Both the position numbers and the translations under genes were made by a program. A model generated the notes under the pieces. The model saw nothing but the letters and a program-made list of their open reading frames with translations, was not told the DNA's origin and made no database searches. From the NCBI RefSeq assembly GCF_024178165.1, contig NZ_JAMZIE010000001.1, positions 124,001-188,000 on the forward strand: a stretch of DNA of 64,000 nucleotides, written 5' to 3'. Positions 35,293 to 48,900 of the stretch are shown one piece after another (position 1 is the stretch's first letter; each line of letters begins with the position of its first letter). The DNA comes from Halohasta salina. Its GTDB lineage: Archaea; Halobacteriota; Halobacteria; Halobacteriales; Haloferacaceae.

Positions 35293-36543
35293 TCAGAGAA
35301 CAACGAGGAACAGCGGATACGACCCAACGACCGATAGCGTCGGTGTCAGCACCCACATCGAGACGATCCGGGTGACCGCTGTCGGATCGAACAGGCTCCG
35401 GCGGTCGAGTTCCGCCGGTCCCTCCTCGCCGATATCCGGAATCTCGGGCACGTCGGCGGCGGACTGCTCGGCGGGAGCCTCGCCACGCGCCAGATCGCCG
35501 ACAGTCGGGCTCGTCGGGACGCCCTCGGTTCGGGAGGCCACCAGCGCACCGGTCGAGACGTCCAACTCGGGTTGGGTGTCGGGAGTGGGCGTCGCGAGTT
35601 CGGAGACGGTGACCGCGCGGCTCGCGCGGCCCCAGCCCAATCCGATAATACAGCAGGTCGTGCTCACCGCGAGGCTGGCAGGGATTCCCAAGACGGAGAG
35701 GACGGTGATGATCGTGCCGCCGATGATGGAGACGATCAGCGAGGCCAAAATCGGGAGTTCTGTGATGTCGTCGCCGACCGTTTCGAGCGTTCGCCGGGCG
35801 ATGGTAAACCCGCCGAGCCCGAAGGCGAAGACCGCCAGCAGGACGCCCTGGTCGACTGTCAGCGGCCCCTGCTGGCCGACCAGCGGGGCGACCGCGTTGG
35901 CGGCGTTGGAGGCCCCCGCCGAAAACGCCATGTAGCAGGCGATGACCAGCACCATCGCCGAGCCGACGATATCGGTCGCGGAGGCGTTGCCGTTGACCGT
36001 CAGCCGCGGGAGCCTCCCGGAGCGATCCAACTGGAACAGCGGGGCGTCGAACTGGGTGAACGCGACGCGGCGGTCGAGATACGGGTAGACGTAGCGACCG
36101 ATCAGCGCCCCGCTACCGAAGCCGACCAACGGGGCGACGATCCACGCCGAGAGGATCGTAAACATGAGCGCCTCGTTGAGCGTCCCGGTGGCCAGCCCGA
36201 GACCGACGATCGCACCGACCGCCGTCATCGAGGTCGACGCTGGGACGCCGTAGAGGTTCGAAACAAGCAGCGAGAGGCCCGTGAAAAAGAGGACGCCGAC
36301 GCTGGCGACCGGCGTGAACTGCGCGGCGGGGACGATACTGCTGCTCATCGTGTCGATGACGTTGCGGCCGACCGTCCACGCGCCGACGAACCCGAAGGCC
36401 GTGAACAGCCCTGCAGCGGTCGTTTTGCGCACGAGCCGGCTGCCGACTGCGGGGCCGAAGGCTACGCCCGTCGACGAGCCACCGATATTGAACCCGACGA
36501 ACACGGCGACGAGGATGCCAGCGATTGCGAGCAGTGACAACAT
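35293..36543 (-). CDS. PiT-family inorganic phosphate transporter
   Basis: 416 residues with about ten membrane helices and the two inverted PiT signatures: GFNIGGSSTGVAFGPAVG near the N-terminus and AFSAGASNAANAVAPLVG in the second half. NLYGVPASTSMTAVGAIVGLG is also typical. A hydrophilic loop of ~60 acidic residues precedes the last helix. Such proteins import phosphate coupled to a cation. The minus-strand TATA-like CTTATATC near 36566-36574, 27 bases before the ATG, suggests leaderless transcription. Confidence 0.93.
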   Translation of the reverse strand: MLSLLAIAGILVAVFVGFNIGGSSTGVAFGPAVGSRLVRKTTAAGLFTAFGFVGAWTVGRNVIDTMSSSIVPAAQFTPVASVGVLFFTGLSLLVSNLYGVPASTSMTAVGAIVGLGLATGTLNEALMFTILSAWIVAPLVGFGSGALIGRYVYPYLDRRVAFTQFDAPLFQLDRSGRLPRLTVNGNASATDIVGSAMVLVIACYMAFSAGASNAANAVAPLVGQQGPLTVDQGVLLAVFAFGLGGFTIARRTLETVGDDITELPILASLIVSIIGGTIITVLSVLGIPASLAVSTTCCIIGLGWGRASRAVTVSELATPTPDTQPELDVSTGALVASRTEGVPTSPTVGDLARGEAPAEQSAADVPEIPDIGEEGPAELDRRSLFDPTAVTRIVSMWVLTPTLSVVGSYPLFLVVL

Positions 36544-36907
36544 CTGTCTAACCGTATTGAGTTCTGATATAAGTGGGCTACGGAACGCGGGAACAATCCA
36601 TCCGTAGGCTAGTTCCGACGTTACAGTGTCGAGACCGGTAGTATCGAATGTTTAATCAGGTAGGACTATCTACATCAGCGATAAGATACCTCGAACCGGC
36701 GTCCGTGTCGACAACAGGTGGGACTGTCACGGCTCGACCGGTCGATTCACTATGTATCGTTCCCCTCCCGTCTGGGGCCTATCCGGCGGTCGTCCCCGCC
36801 GGCACCCCCCGGCAATACGGGCAGTCATCGGTCGGCATAGCCGCCGGTCCGTCGACGTACGCCCGAGCGGACAACGGCCGGCCCGCCGTCTACAGAGGTG
36901 AAACGCG
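36544..36907. other. Intergenic region between the phosphate transporter and the giant surface-protein gene
   Basis: 364 bases. It holds the PiT promoter at its left end and an AT-rich patch (about 36640-36700, with TGTTTAATC) that may be the promoter of the giant gene, giving a long leader. A GAGGTG Shine-Dalgarno-like site lies 7 bases before that gene's ATG. No gene is seen. Confidence 0.5.
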
Positions 36908-39900
36908 ATGGCGGCCGTACCGGACCCCACGGCTCGACTCGTGGTTGCGGTCTGTCTCTTCGTAGCCGGGACCGCCGGCGTGGCCGTGGTCGACGATGCG
37001 GTGGGGGTGGTCTCGGCGCAGAATGGCGAGGAGGTCGACGAAGTAAATATTATCAGTATCGATCCGAATCGGTCAAGCCCCGGTGAAGATATAGTAATTA
37101 GCGTAGAATTTCTCAATGATAGCGAACCTGTCGAAGGTGTAGAGGAAGATGCTACGATTTATAGAGATAGTGAGGAAGTTCAAAGAATAAGTGGTACAAG
37201 CGACAACACAGGAGTAGCTACATACAATTATACTCCAACTGGAGATGATGTTGGTAGTACTACAGAGGTATATGTGATATCTGGCGGAAATGCTGTTGAC
37301 AAAGAGTTCTATGTTGAATTCAGTATAGAGAACATTCACAATGGGACAATTGAACCCGACCCTGTCGACCCCGGCAACGAGACCAACATTTCAGCACGTG
37401 GTTTCAATGAAATCGACGAGCCGTTTGTTGGCAATTCTGAAGTCATATTCGAGATAAATAACGGAAATGGGAATCTAACTGAAACAACTGTAACCAGTAA
37501 CGACGACGGTTGGGTCAACACCACCTATGAGGCGGTCGACACCGACGCTGGCCGAACAGTCACAGTCGACATTACCGCCAACGAGACCGACGCCAACACG
37601 ACGATCCCGATCAACGTCACCGCCAACACCGCCGGCTTCGACAACGTCACCGCGGAGCCACAGGACCCCACAGCCGACGGGAACGTCAGTTTCACCGCGC
37701 GAGTCCTTGACGAAGCCAACAACCCGCTCAACGACACGACCGTCGACTTCGGGACCAACGGAACCGGCGGGTTCATCCGCGAGAACGCCACAAGCAACGC
37801 GACGGGGTACGTGAACACGACCTACGTCCCCGACCGGGCGGACAACGATTCGGCGGTCAGACTGACACTTGCGCCCGGAACCAACGCCGAGACGAACGAA
37901 ACGGTCACGTTCGCGCCGCTGTCGATCGTCGACTTCGCCGACGAATCGGCCAGCCCTGAGACGGTCGACCCCGGCGAGAACACCACCGTGACCGCGGAGG
38001 CCCGCGACGAGTTCAACGCGTCGCTGGCGAACCGGACGGTCGACATCAACGCCGCCGGTGCGGGCAACCTGAGCACCACACAGGTCGACACCGACAGCGA
38101 GGGGAACATCACCGTCAACTATGAAGCCGCGCCCGGCGATGCGGGCAGCGACGTGGAGATCACCATCGCGGCCAACGAGACCAACGCCGAGACGAACGTG
38201 ACCGTCGCGGTCGGCGCCAACGCCGACGCGATCCGAAACGTCTCGGCCGACTCGCCGACCCCCGACCCCGGAGAGGCGGTGAACGTCACCGCCGAGGTCT
38301 TCGACGAGGCCGGGAATCTACTGGACAACGCGAGCGTGACGTTTAACGCCACCATCGACGGCGACGTCGACGCCGGGGAGTTCAGTTCCGAGAACGCAAC
38401 CAGCGGCGGAAACGGCGTGGTCAACACGACGTTCACGCCGAACGGCTCGGCGGCCAACCGGACGGTGACGATCAACGTGAGCGCCGACGGCACGGACGTG
38501 TTCAACACGACCACGCTGAACGTGACCGCCAACGCCGACCGTATCGACGCGTCGGTCGACCCCTCGGAGATCGACCCCGGCAACGAGACGACCGTCAGCG
38601 CGCAAGTGTTCGACGAGTCCGGCAGCCCGCTGCCGGAGGCGAACATCAGCATCGAGGCCAGCGGCGGCGAGGGAGAACTCAACGAAACGAATCTGAACAC
38701 GACCGACGAGGGATGGGCCAACACGAGCTACACGGCCGCCGGCGACGACGCGGGAACCGACGTGCAGATCGACGTGACGGCCGACGATGCCGACGCGGCG
38801 GCGAACGCGACCGTCACCGTCACCGCCAATCCCGATCGGTTCACCAACGAAACCGTCGACCCCGAGCGGCCCGAACCGAACGAGTCGACCAACGTGTCCG
38901 TCCGGGTCCGCGATGAGTCGGGCTCGCTGTTGAACGGGACCGGGATCGAACTCAACGTCACCACCGGAAACAACAGTCTCGAAGCCGTGCCGACCGAGAG
39001 CGACAACCGCGGCTGGATCAACGCCACCTACACGCCGACCGGCGACGACGCCGACACCGAGGTCGCCATCGAGGTGACCGCCAACGAGACCAGCGCCAAC
39101 CGGACGATCACGTTCAACGTCTCGGGGCGCGCCGCCGCCGAGTTCAACCAAACGGTCGCCGACCCGCCGGAGGTCGACCCGCTCAACACTACCAACCGAA
39201 ACAACAAAACGACCGTCGGCGTGCTGGTGTTCGATCAGGTCGGCGACCGGCTCAACGGCTCGGAGATCGACTTCGAGGTGACCAACGGGACGGGCAGTCT
39301 CAACACGAGTTCGACAAACAGCAGTGACGGCTGGGCGAACGTGACCTACACGGCCAACCGTAGCGACGCCGGCTCGACGGTCGACATCGAGGCCAACGCC
39401 ACCGGCCGGAACGTCACCGAGACGATTGAGGTCGACGTCACCGCCAATGCTGACGAGATCACGGCTCTCAGGGCGACCCCCGGCGACGAGCCCAACGAGA
39501 CGGTGTCGATCAACGCGACCGTCCGCGACGAAAACAGCACCGAGCTCGATGGGGCGATAATAAACATCACCACCAACGGATCCGGAACCATCGAGGATGG
39601 AAACGTCACGAGCGAAAACGGCCTCGTCAATACGACCTACACGCCGGATCGAGACGACGCCAACCGGACGCTGAACGTGACGTTTGCCGCCGTCAATACG
39701 AGTGTCGAAAACGAGACGACCGTCGACATCCCGCCGCTGGCAGCGGCAAAAATCAACGAGACGAGCCTGTCGGTCACCGAAGTCGACCCCGGCAACACCA
39801 CCGAGATCAACGCGACGGTCCGGGACCAGTTCGGCCAGTCGCTCAACGGGTCGGACGTAACGTTCACTAGCACATACAACGGGACGTTCTCGGGGATGCA

Positions 39901-42900
39901 AAACACGAGCGACGCCGACGGGCTCGTCAACGCCACCTACACCGCCGACGATTCGGACGCCGGCCGGACCGACACCATCTACATCAACGCCAGCGCCGAC
40001 GATCGGAACGCCTCGGCCAGCGTCGACGTCGAGGTGACCGCGAACCCCACCAACTTCACCGATCGGACGGTCGACCCCGAGGAACCCGAACCAAACGAGT
40101 CGACGACGGTGGCCCTCCGGGTCCGCGACGAGTCCGGCAGTCCCCTTCCGGATGCAGGCGTCGAGTTCTCCACCACCGGCGACGGCGACCTCAATCGGAC
40201 CGGCTTCAACGCCACCAACGCCGGCTGGGTCAACGTCTCCTACACCCCCAACGGCTCGGACGCCAACGACTCGGTCGACATCGAGGTGACCGCCAACACG
40301 ACCGATGCCAACGAAACGGTCACGTTCAACGTCTCCGAACTCGCCGCCGCGGAGTTCAACCAGACGGTCGCCGACCCACCCGAAGTCGACCCGATCAACG
40401 CGACCTATCGCGACAACGAGACAACCGTCGGCGTGCAGGTGCTCGATCAGGTCGGCGAGACGCTCAACGACACCGAGATCGAGTTCATCGTGACTGCCGG
40501 CGCGGGCGACCTCAACACGAGTTCGATCAACAGTAGCAGCGATGGGTGGGCGAACGTGACCTACAGCGCCACCCGCAGCGCCACCAACTCGACGGTCGAC
40601 ATCGAGGCCAACGCGACCGGCCGGAACGTCACCGAGACGATCCAAGTCGAGGTTACTGCCAATGCGGACGAAATCACCAAGCTGAACGCGGTTCCCGGTG
40701 ACGAACCCAACGAGACGGTCGGGATCAACGCGACCGTCCTCGACGAGGACGGGAACGAACTCAACGCGTCGACGGTGAACGTCACCGCGCTCAACGGCTC
40801 CGGAACCGTCACGAACACGACCGTCACGAGCAACGCCGACGGCCTGATCGAAACCGAGTACACCCCGAACCGAAGCAACGCCAGCGAAACCATTGGACTG
40901 GAATTCAACGCGACCGACACCAACACCACGAACACGACGACCTTCGAGATCCCGCTGCTGGCCGCAACCACGATCAACGAGACGAGTCTCTCGGTCGCGG
41001 ATGTCGACCCCGGCAACACGACCGAAATCAACGCGACCGTCCGGGATCAGTTCGGCCAGCCGCTCGACGGATCGACGGTGAACTTCACCAGCACCCGCAA
41101 CGGGACGTTCAACCGCGACCAGAACACGAGCGTCGACGGCGGGCTCGTCAACGTCACCTACACGGCGGTCGATGCGGACGCCAACACGACCGACACCGTC
41201 TACATCAACGCCAGTGCCGACGATCGGGACGCCTTTGCCGTCGTCGAGATCAACGTGACGGCCAACCCAACCAATATCACCGACGCGACGGCGACGAACT
41301 TGGCCCCCGAACCAAACGAGTCGACGACGATCACGGCAACCGTCCGCGACGAGTCGAACGACCCGCTGCCGGAGGCCAACGTCAGCTTCGAGACCAACGG
41401 CAGCACCGACTTCGAGGCGGTTTCGAACACGACCGACGGGGCGGGAAGCGTCAGCGCGGACTACACCCCGGCAAGCAACGATTCCGACACGACGGTCGAC
41501 CTCGGGATCGTCGCCGAAGCCAATCGGAGCGTACTGGCGAACGTGACCCTCGATGTCGGCCCGCTGGCGGCCAGCGGGTTCGCAAACGGGACCGCCGAGC
41601 CGAGCGAGATCGACCCCGTCGACACCGGCGATCGGCGCAACGAGACCAACGTCTCGGTGCAGGTGCTCGACCAGTTCGGCGACCCGCTCAACGAGTCGGA
41701 CGTGAGTTTCAGCGACGACGGCGAGGGCAACGTCACGGCCAGCGGGGACACGAGCAACGCCACCGGCTGGGTGACCACGAACTACACGGCCGCCCGCGGG
41801 GACGCCAATTCGACGGTGAACGTCACGGTCAACGCCACCGACCGCGAGGTCGAGACGAACGTCTCAATCACCGTGAGCCAGAACCCCGACCGCTTCGAGG
41901 GGGCCACCGCAACCCCCGACCCGGTCGACCCCGGCAACACGACGACGATCAGCGCCGAGGTCGTCGACGAGTCGAACACCTCGATCGCCGACGAAGCGGT
42001 CGAATTCAACGTGACCGCCGGTAACGGGACGTTCATCGGCGGCGGGACCACGACGACAAACACCAGCAACGAAACGGGATTCGTCGAGGCGGTCTACGAA
42101 CCGAACCGGACCGATGCCGACACGAACGTCACGATCGGGCTCAACGCGACCGCAACCAACACCACCACGAACGTGACCGTCGAGATCGGGTCGCTGCTGC
42201 CCGAGCGGATCACCAACGGAACGGCCAGCCCCACACGGATCGACCCCGTCGACACCGGCGACCGGGCCAACGTGACCAACCTCTCGGCGCAGATCCTCGA
42301 CCAGTTCGACGAGCCGCTGCCCGGCGCGAACGTGACGTTCAGCGACGACGGCGATGGGAATCTCACGGTCAACCGGTCGACGAGCAACGAGACGGGGTGG
42401 GTCAACGCGACGTATGCGGCCAACCGCAGCGATGCCGGCACGAACGTCACGGTCGACATCGAGGCCAACACGACCAACTCCACGGGCCAGAACGCGACGG
42501 CGAGCATCGAGATCAACGTCACCGCCAACCCCGACCGCTTTGAGGCGATCAACGCCACCCCGCCGGCGGACCCCTCGGATCCGATCGAGATCAACGCGAC
42601 GGTCCTCGACGAGTCCGGAGACGAATACGACGGAGCGACGATCGACTTCACCCGCGTTGTGGGGAACGGAACGTTCGACGGAAGCATAGAGACGAGCGAC
42701 GAGAGCGACACCGACGGCTTCGTGACGGCCGACTACGAGCCGAACCGGACCGACGCCAACCGGACCGTCGAGGTCGAACTCAACGCGACCGCAACAGAGC
42801 TGACACGGACAGTCACGATCGACGTCAGCGCGCTGTCGCCGGCCGGCTTCGACAACGAAACCGTCACACTCGAGGCTGTCGACCCCGGCAACGAGACGAC

Positions 42901-45900
42901 GCTCTCGGCGCGGGTGCTCGACGAGTTCAACGAGACGTTCGTCGGCAACGAAACCGGCGGCGACGCAGCGGGCGCGGACGTGACCTTCGGGACCGACGGC
43001 AACGGCACGCTCTCGCCGCCGACGAACACGAGCAACGAGACGGGGTGGGTGACCACGACCTATGAGGCCGCCGACGCCGACGCCGGCATCGAGATTGTGG
43101 CCAACATCACGGCCAACGCGACCGGCGTCGAGACCGAAATCCCGTTCAACGTGACGGCCAACCCGACGACCTTCACCAACCGGACGGTCGACCCCGAGCC
43201 GCCCGAGCCCAACGAGTCGACGACGGTCGCCCTCCGGGTCCGCGACGAGTCCGAGGACCCACTCGGCGACGTCGGCGTCGCATTCAACGTCAGCGACGGC
43301 GAGGGCGATCTCAACCGGACCGGGTTCAACGCCACCGACGCGGGCTGGGCCAACGTTTCCTACACCCCGAGCGGCGAGGACGCCAACAAGTCGGTGACGA
43401 TCAATGTGACCGCCAACGCGACCACCGCCAACGAGACGGTCACGTTCGACGTCAGCGAGCGCGCCGCCGAAGAGTTCAACCGAACCGTTGCCGATCCCGC
43501 CGAGGTCGACCCTCTCAACACCACCTACCGCGACAACGAGACGACCGTCGGCGTGCTGGTACTCGATCAGGTCGGCGACCGACTCAACGACTCCGAGATC
43601 GAGTTTACCGTGACAAACGGCACGGGCGATCTCAACACGAGTTCGACAAACAGTAGTGACGACGGCTGGGCGAACGTGACCTACACGGCCAACAGCAGCG
43701 ACGCCGGCTCGACGGTCGAAATCGAGGCCGACGCCGTCAACCGGAGTGTCAATGCGACGATTGAGGTGAACGTCACTGCTAACGCCGACCGGATCACCGA
43801 TCTGAACGCCAATCCCGGTGGCGAACCCAACGAGACGGTCGAAATCAACGCAACCGTGCTCGACGAATCCGGGGACGAACTCGACGGGGCGATCATAAAC
43901 ATCACCGCGCTCAACGGGTCGACCAACGTCACCGACGGGACTGTCAGGAGCGACGACGGACTCATCGAGACGACCTACGAGCCGGTCTACGACGACGCCA
44001 ACCGGACCATCGAACTACAGTTCAACGCGACCGACACCACCGCCACGAACACGACCACCTTCGATGTCCCGCCGCTGGCGGCGACCAAAATCAACGAGAC
44101 GAACCTCACGGTTACGGAAGTCGACCCCGGCAACACGACACAGGTCAACGCGACGGTCCGCGACCAGTTCGGCCAGCCGCTCAACGAGTCGGACGTAACG
44201 TTCACCAGCCAGCGCAGCGGGACCTTCTCGGCGGTCCAGAACACGAGCGACGACGACGGCCTCGTCAACGCCACCTACACGGCTGCCGACGTTGACGCCA
44301 ACACCACCGACACGATCTACATCAACGCGACCGGCCGCGAAGCGTTCGCCACCGTCGCGGTCGAAGTGACTGCCAACCCGGCGAACTTCACCGAGCCGAC
44401 GATCATCCCCGAGCAGCCCGAGCCTAACGAGTCGACCAATATCGCCCTCCAAGTGCTCGACGAGTCCGACGACCCGCTGCCGGACGCCGGCGTCGAACTC
44501 ACGAGGGGCTCGGCCAACGGCACGCTCAACGACACCGGCCTCACCAGCACCGACGACGGCTGGCTTAACACCACCTTCACGCCGAACGGGTCGGACGCCG
44601 ACACCGAGGTCCGGCTCAACGTGACCGCAAACGAGACCGACGCCAACACGACGGTCGCGTTCAACGTCAGTGAACGCGCCGCCGAGTCGTTCGTCGACGT
44701 TTCGGCAGCCTCACCCGAGATCGATCCCGTCGACGACGAGAACCGAACCAACACGACGAACATCAGCGCTCGCGTGCTTGATCAGGTCGGCGACCGACTG
44801 GAGGGGGCGAACGTCACGTTCTCGACGGACTCCGAGAACGGCACGCTGACCGACGTCGAAAACGAGAGCGACGAGAACGGCTGGGTCAACGCGACCTACG
44901 TGGCCAACCGCAGCGACGCCAACACAACGGTGACGGTTACCATCGACGCCACCGACCGCAGCGCCGAGACGAACGTCTCGATCACCGTCACTGCCAACGC
45001 CGACCGGATCTCCGACCTGAACGCAGTCCCCGACGAGCAGCCGAACGAGACGGTCGACATCAACGCGACCGTCCTCGACGAATCGGGGACCGAACTCGAC
45101 GGGGCGGAAATAACCATCACCGCACTCAACGGATCTGGGAATGTCACGAACGCGACCGTCGAAAGCGACGGTGATGGCCTCGTCGAAACCAAGTACGATC
45201 CGGTCCGCGAGGACGCCAACGAGACCATCGAACTGGCATTCAACGCGACCAACACCACCGCCACGAACACGACCACCTTCGACGTGCCGCCGCTGGCGGC
45301 GACGACGATCAACGAGACGACTCTCACGGTCGGCGCGGTCGACCCCGGCAACACGACCGAAATCAACGCGACGGTCTACGACCAGTTCGACCAGCCGCTC
45401 AACGGGTCGACAGTAAACTTCTCCAGCACTCGCAACGCGACGTTCTCGGGAGTCCAGAACACGAGCGTCGACGGTGGCCTCGTCAACGCCACCTACACTG
45501 CCAACGATTCGGACGCCAACACGACCGACACCATCTACATCAACGCGACTGACCGCGAGGTGGTCGCCACCGTCGACGTCGAAGTGACGGCCAACCCGGC
45601 GAACTTCACTGAGGCGACGATCACTCCCGAGGTTCCCGAGCCCAACGAGTCGACCGATATCGCCCTGCAGGTCCTCGACGAGTCCGATACCCCACTCGGA
45701 AACGCCAGCGTCGCACTCACGAAGGCCTCGGCCAACGGGACGCTCGACGATACCGGCCTTACCAGCACCGACGACGGCTGGCTCAACACCTCCTACACCC
45801 CGAACGGCTCGGATGCCGACACCGAAGTTCGGATTGACGTCACCGCCAACGAGACTGACGCCAACAGGACGGTCGCGTTCACCGTCGGTGAGCGGGCCGC

Positions 45901-48900
45901 AGACACAATCAACGCCTCGGCGGCCCCCGAGGCGATCGACCCCGTAAACACCGGCAACCGGACCAACACGACGAACATCAGCGCCCGCGTGTTCGATCAG
46001 GTCGGCGAGCCACTACAGGGGGCGAACGTCAGCTTCACCACCGACTCCGAGAATGGCACGCTGACCGACGTCGACGACGAGAGCGACTCCGACGGCTGGG
46101 TCAACGCCACCTTCCAAGCGGCCCGTAGTGACACCAACGAGACCGTCATGGTCACCATCAACGCCACCGACCGGAGCGTCGAGGCGACTCAGAACGTCAC
46201 TGTCACTGCCAACGCCGACGCGATCGTGAACGCGACCGCCGACCCGGCGACGGTCGACGCCGGCACGCGGTCGATCATCAACGCCACCGTTCTCGACGAA
46301 GACGCGAACGAACTTGAGGGTGCAAACGTGACCTTCGACTCCGACGGCAACACGTCGGTCGACCCGATCGTGAACACGAGTCTCGCCAACGGGACGGTCA
46401 AGGCCGCGTACACGCCCGACGACGAGGATGCCAACGGGACCGTCACCATCACGATCGAGGCCAACCGAACCGGCGCGAACGCGACCGCAACCCTCTCGGT
46501 CAACCGCTTGGATGCCGACACGATCCGCGACGCGAGCGGCGAGCCGTCGACGGTCGCTCCCGGTAACACGTCGACGATCACCGCAACGGTCTACGACTCG
46601 CTGGACCAGACGATCGAAGGCGAGAACGTCAGCTTCAGCGATGACGGCAATGGAACCGTCGAGTCGATTGCCAACACCAGTGGAGACAACGGCACGGTCG
46701 AAGCCAGATACACGGCCACGAGGGACGACGCCGGCGGAAACGTCACGATTGACATTAACGCCACCGAAACCGGCGCGAACACGACCGTCGAGGTCGCGGT
46801 CGACGAGTTGGCCATCGAATCGTTCGGCAACCGGTCGACGGACTCTGATGAGATCGATCCGCTCAACAGCGTCGGCACGCTGGATAACGAAACGAATCTC
46901 AGTGCTCGCGTGTTCGATCAGGTCGGTGAGCCACTGGATGATGCGAACGTCACGTTCAACGTCACACAGGGCAACGGCACACTTGGTAATGAGACCGTAA
47001 CGAGCGATGATGGGTGGATCAACACGACCTACCGAGCCGACCGAAATGATGCTAACACGACCGTCGTAGTGTCGCTCAACGCGACCGGCAGCGACGCCGA
47101 GACGAACCTGACAGTCAATGTAACGGCTAACCCGTATGATCTTAAGGGTATAAACGGAATCCCCGACGAGGCAGATCCGGGAGACGAGATCAATATCTCG
47201 CTGACTGTTGTTGATGAGGCAGACAATCCATATTCAGGACAAGATGTCGAATTCGGAAATTTTGAAGATTCAACTGTTTATCCGGGTGAAGACACTAGTG
47301 GAACAGATGGGAATATATCAACAAAAATTAGTATAGTCCCGGAAGATATAGATACTGGCGTCAGGTTCATTATTGACCCTGCTACTGAAGATATAGACTC
47401 AGTCGTGAAATTGATTGAGGTTACTGAAAATGCCGACAATATTACGAATATAAACGTCATCCCAACACCCGTCGACCCCAACGAGACAGCGACCATCTCT
47501 GCGACGGTACTGAACGAAAACAACACGAAAATGACTGGTGCAAACATCTCGTTCGAACCATACGGCGAAGGAAACGTCACCCCGTCAACAGACAATAGCA
47601 GCGACGGGAACGTCTCAACGACCTACGACCCGGCCCGTGCCGACGCCGACAGCAATGTGACGGTCACGATCAACGCGACCGACACCGACGCCGAACGGAA
47701 CGCGACCGTTCAGGTCGACGATCTCAAACCGGTGGCGATCGCCGACGCGGGTACGACGCCGGCGCGGGTCGAGCCGAACGAGACGGCAACGATCAACGCG
47801 ACTGTCGAGGATCAGTTCGGCGAACCGCTCCCCGGAGAGGCAGTCACTTTCGAGACGAACGCGACGGGCACGCTGACGGTCGACAACGCCACGAGCGGCT
47901 CCAACGGCACGGTCGACGCGACGTTCCGGCCGACCGCCGCCGAAAACGCGACGATCACGATTGCTGCCAATCGGACCAACGCGTCGACGAACACGACGCT
48001 ACGGGTGTTGGATCTCGAACCGACGACGTTCACCGACGTCGATGCAACGCCCGCCGAGATCACCGCAGGTAACCGAACGAACCTGAGTGCGCGAGTGCGC
48101 GATCAGCTCGGCGATCCGTTCGACGGCGGTACTGTGAGCGTCGACACCGACTGGAACGGCACGCTCGGCAACGACACTGTGACGAGCGACGACGGTTGGG
48201 TCAACACGACCTACAGGGCCAATGAGTCGGACGTCAACCGAACGGTCACCGTGACCTTCGAGGCGGACAACGGGACTGCCAATACATCAGTCGGGTTCTT
48301 CGTCCGGCCGACGCCGCAGGGCTTCGAGAACGTCAGCGTCGACCCGCCGGAGATCCAGCCCAACGAGACGGCGCGGGTCAGCGCTGACGTGGTCGACGAG
48401 CGCAACGAATCGCTGGACGGTGTGGACGTCACGTTCCGAACCGACGGGAACGGGACGGTCGCCCCATCGACCAACACCAGCCAGTCGGGAGCAGTGTCGA
48501 CGACCTACGAGCCGGCCCGAGAGGACGCCGACAGCAACGTGACGGTGACGGTGATCGCCAACGAAACCGGCGTTGAGACGAACGCGACGGTGCAGGTATC
48601 GAAGCTTCTGCCGACGCGCTTCGACAACGGGACTGCCGCGCCCGGCGAGATCGTCGCGGGCAACCAAACGAACCTGAGCGCGCAGGTCCGCGACCAACTC
48701 GACGAGCCGTTGCCGGGCCGGAACGTGACCGTCGAGACCGACGGAAACGGCACGCTCGGCGCGACAAACGTGACCAGCGGGGACGACGGCCTCGTCAACA
48801 CGACCTATAGGGCCAACGAGTCGGACGTCCGCCAAACCGTCGGCGTGACCTTCGAATCGGTCAACGGCAGCGCCAACACGACGGTCGAGTTCGACGTTCG

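Noticed and set aside
36648-36965. Open frame of 105 codons before the giant gene
   Set aside because: It crosses the giant gene's start in another frame, has no promoter or ribosome site of its own, and its product resembles no protein fold.
38318-40645. Long open frames on the minus strand opposite the giant gene (up to 775 codons; another at 48287-50068)
   Set aside because: They mirror the GC-rich codon pattern of the sense gene, lack starts with promoters, and their products are low-complexity Arg/Gly/Val sequences. They are shadows.
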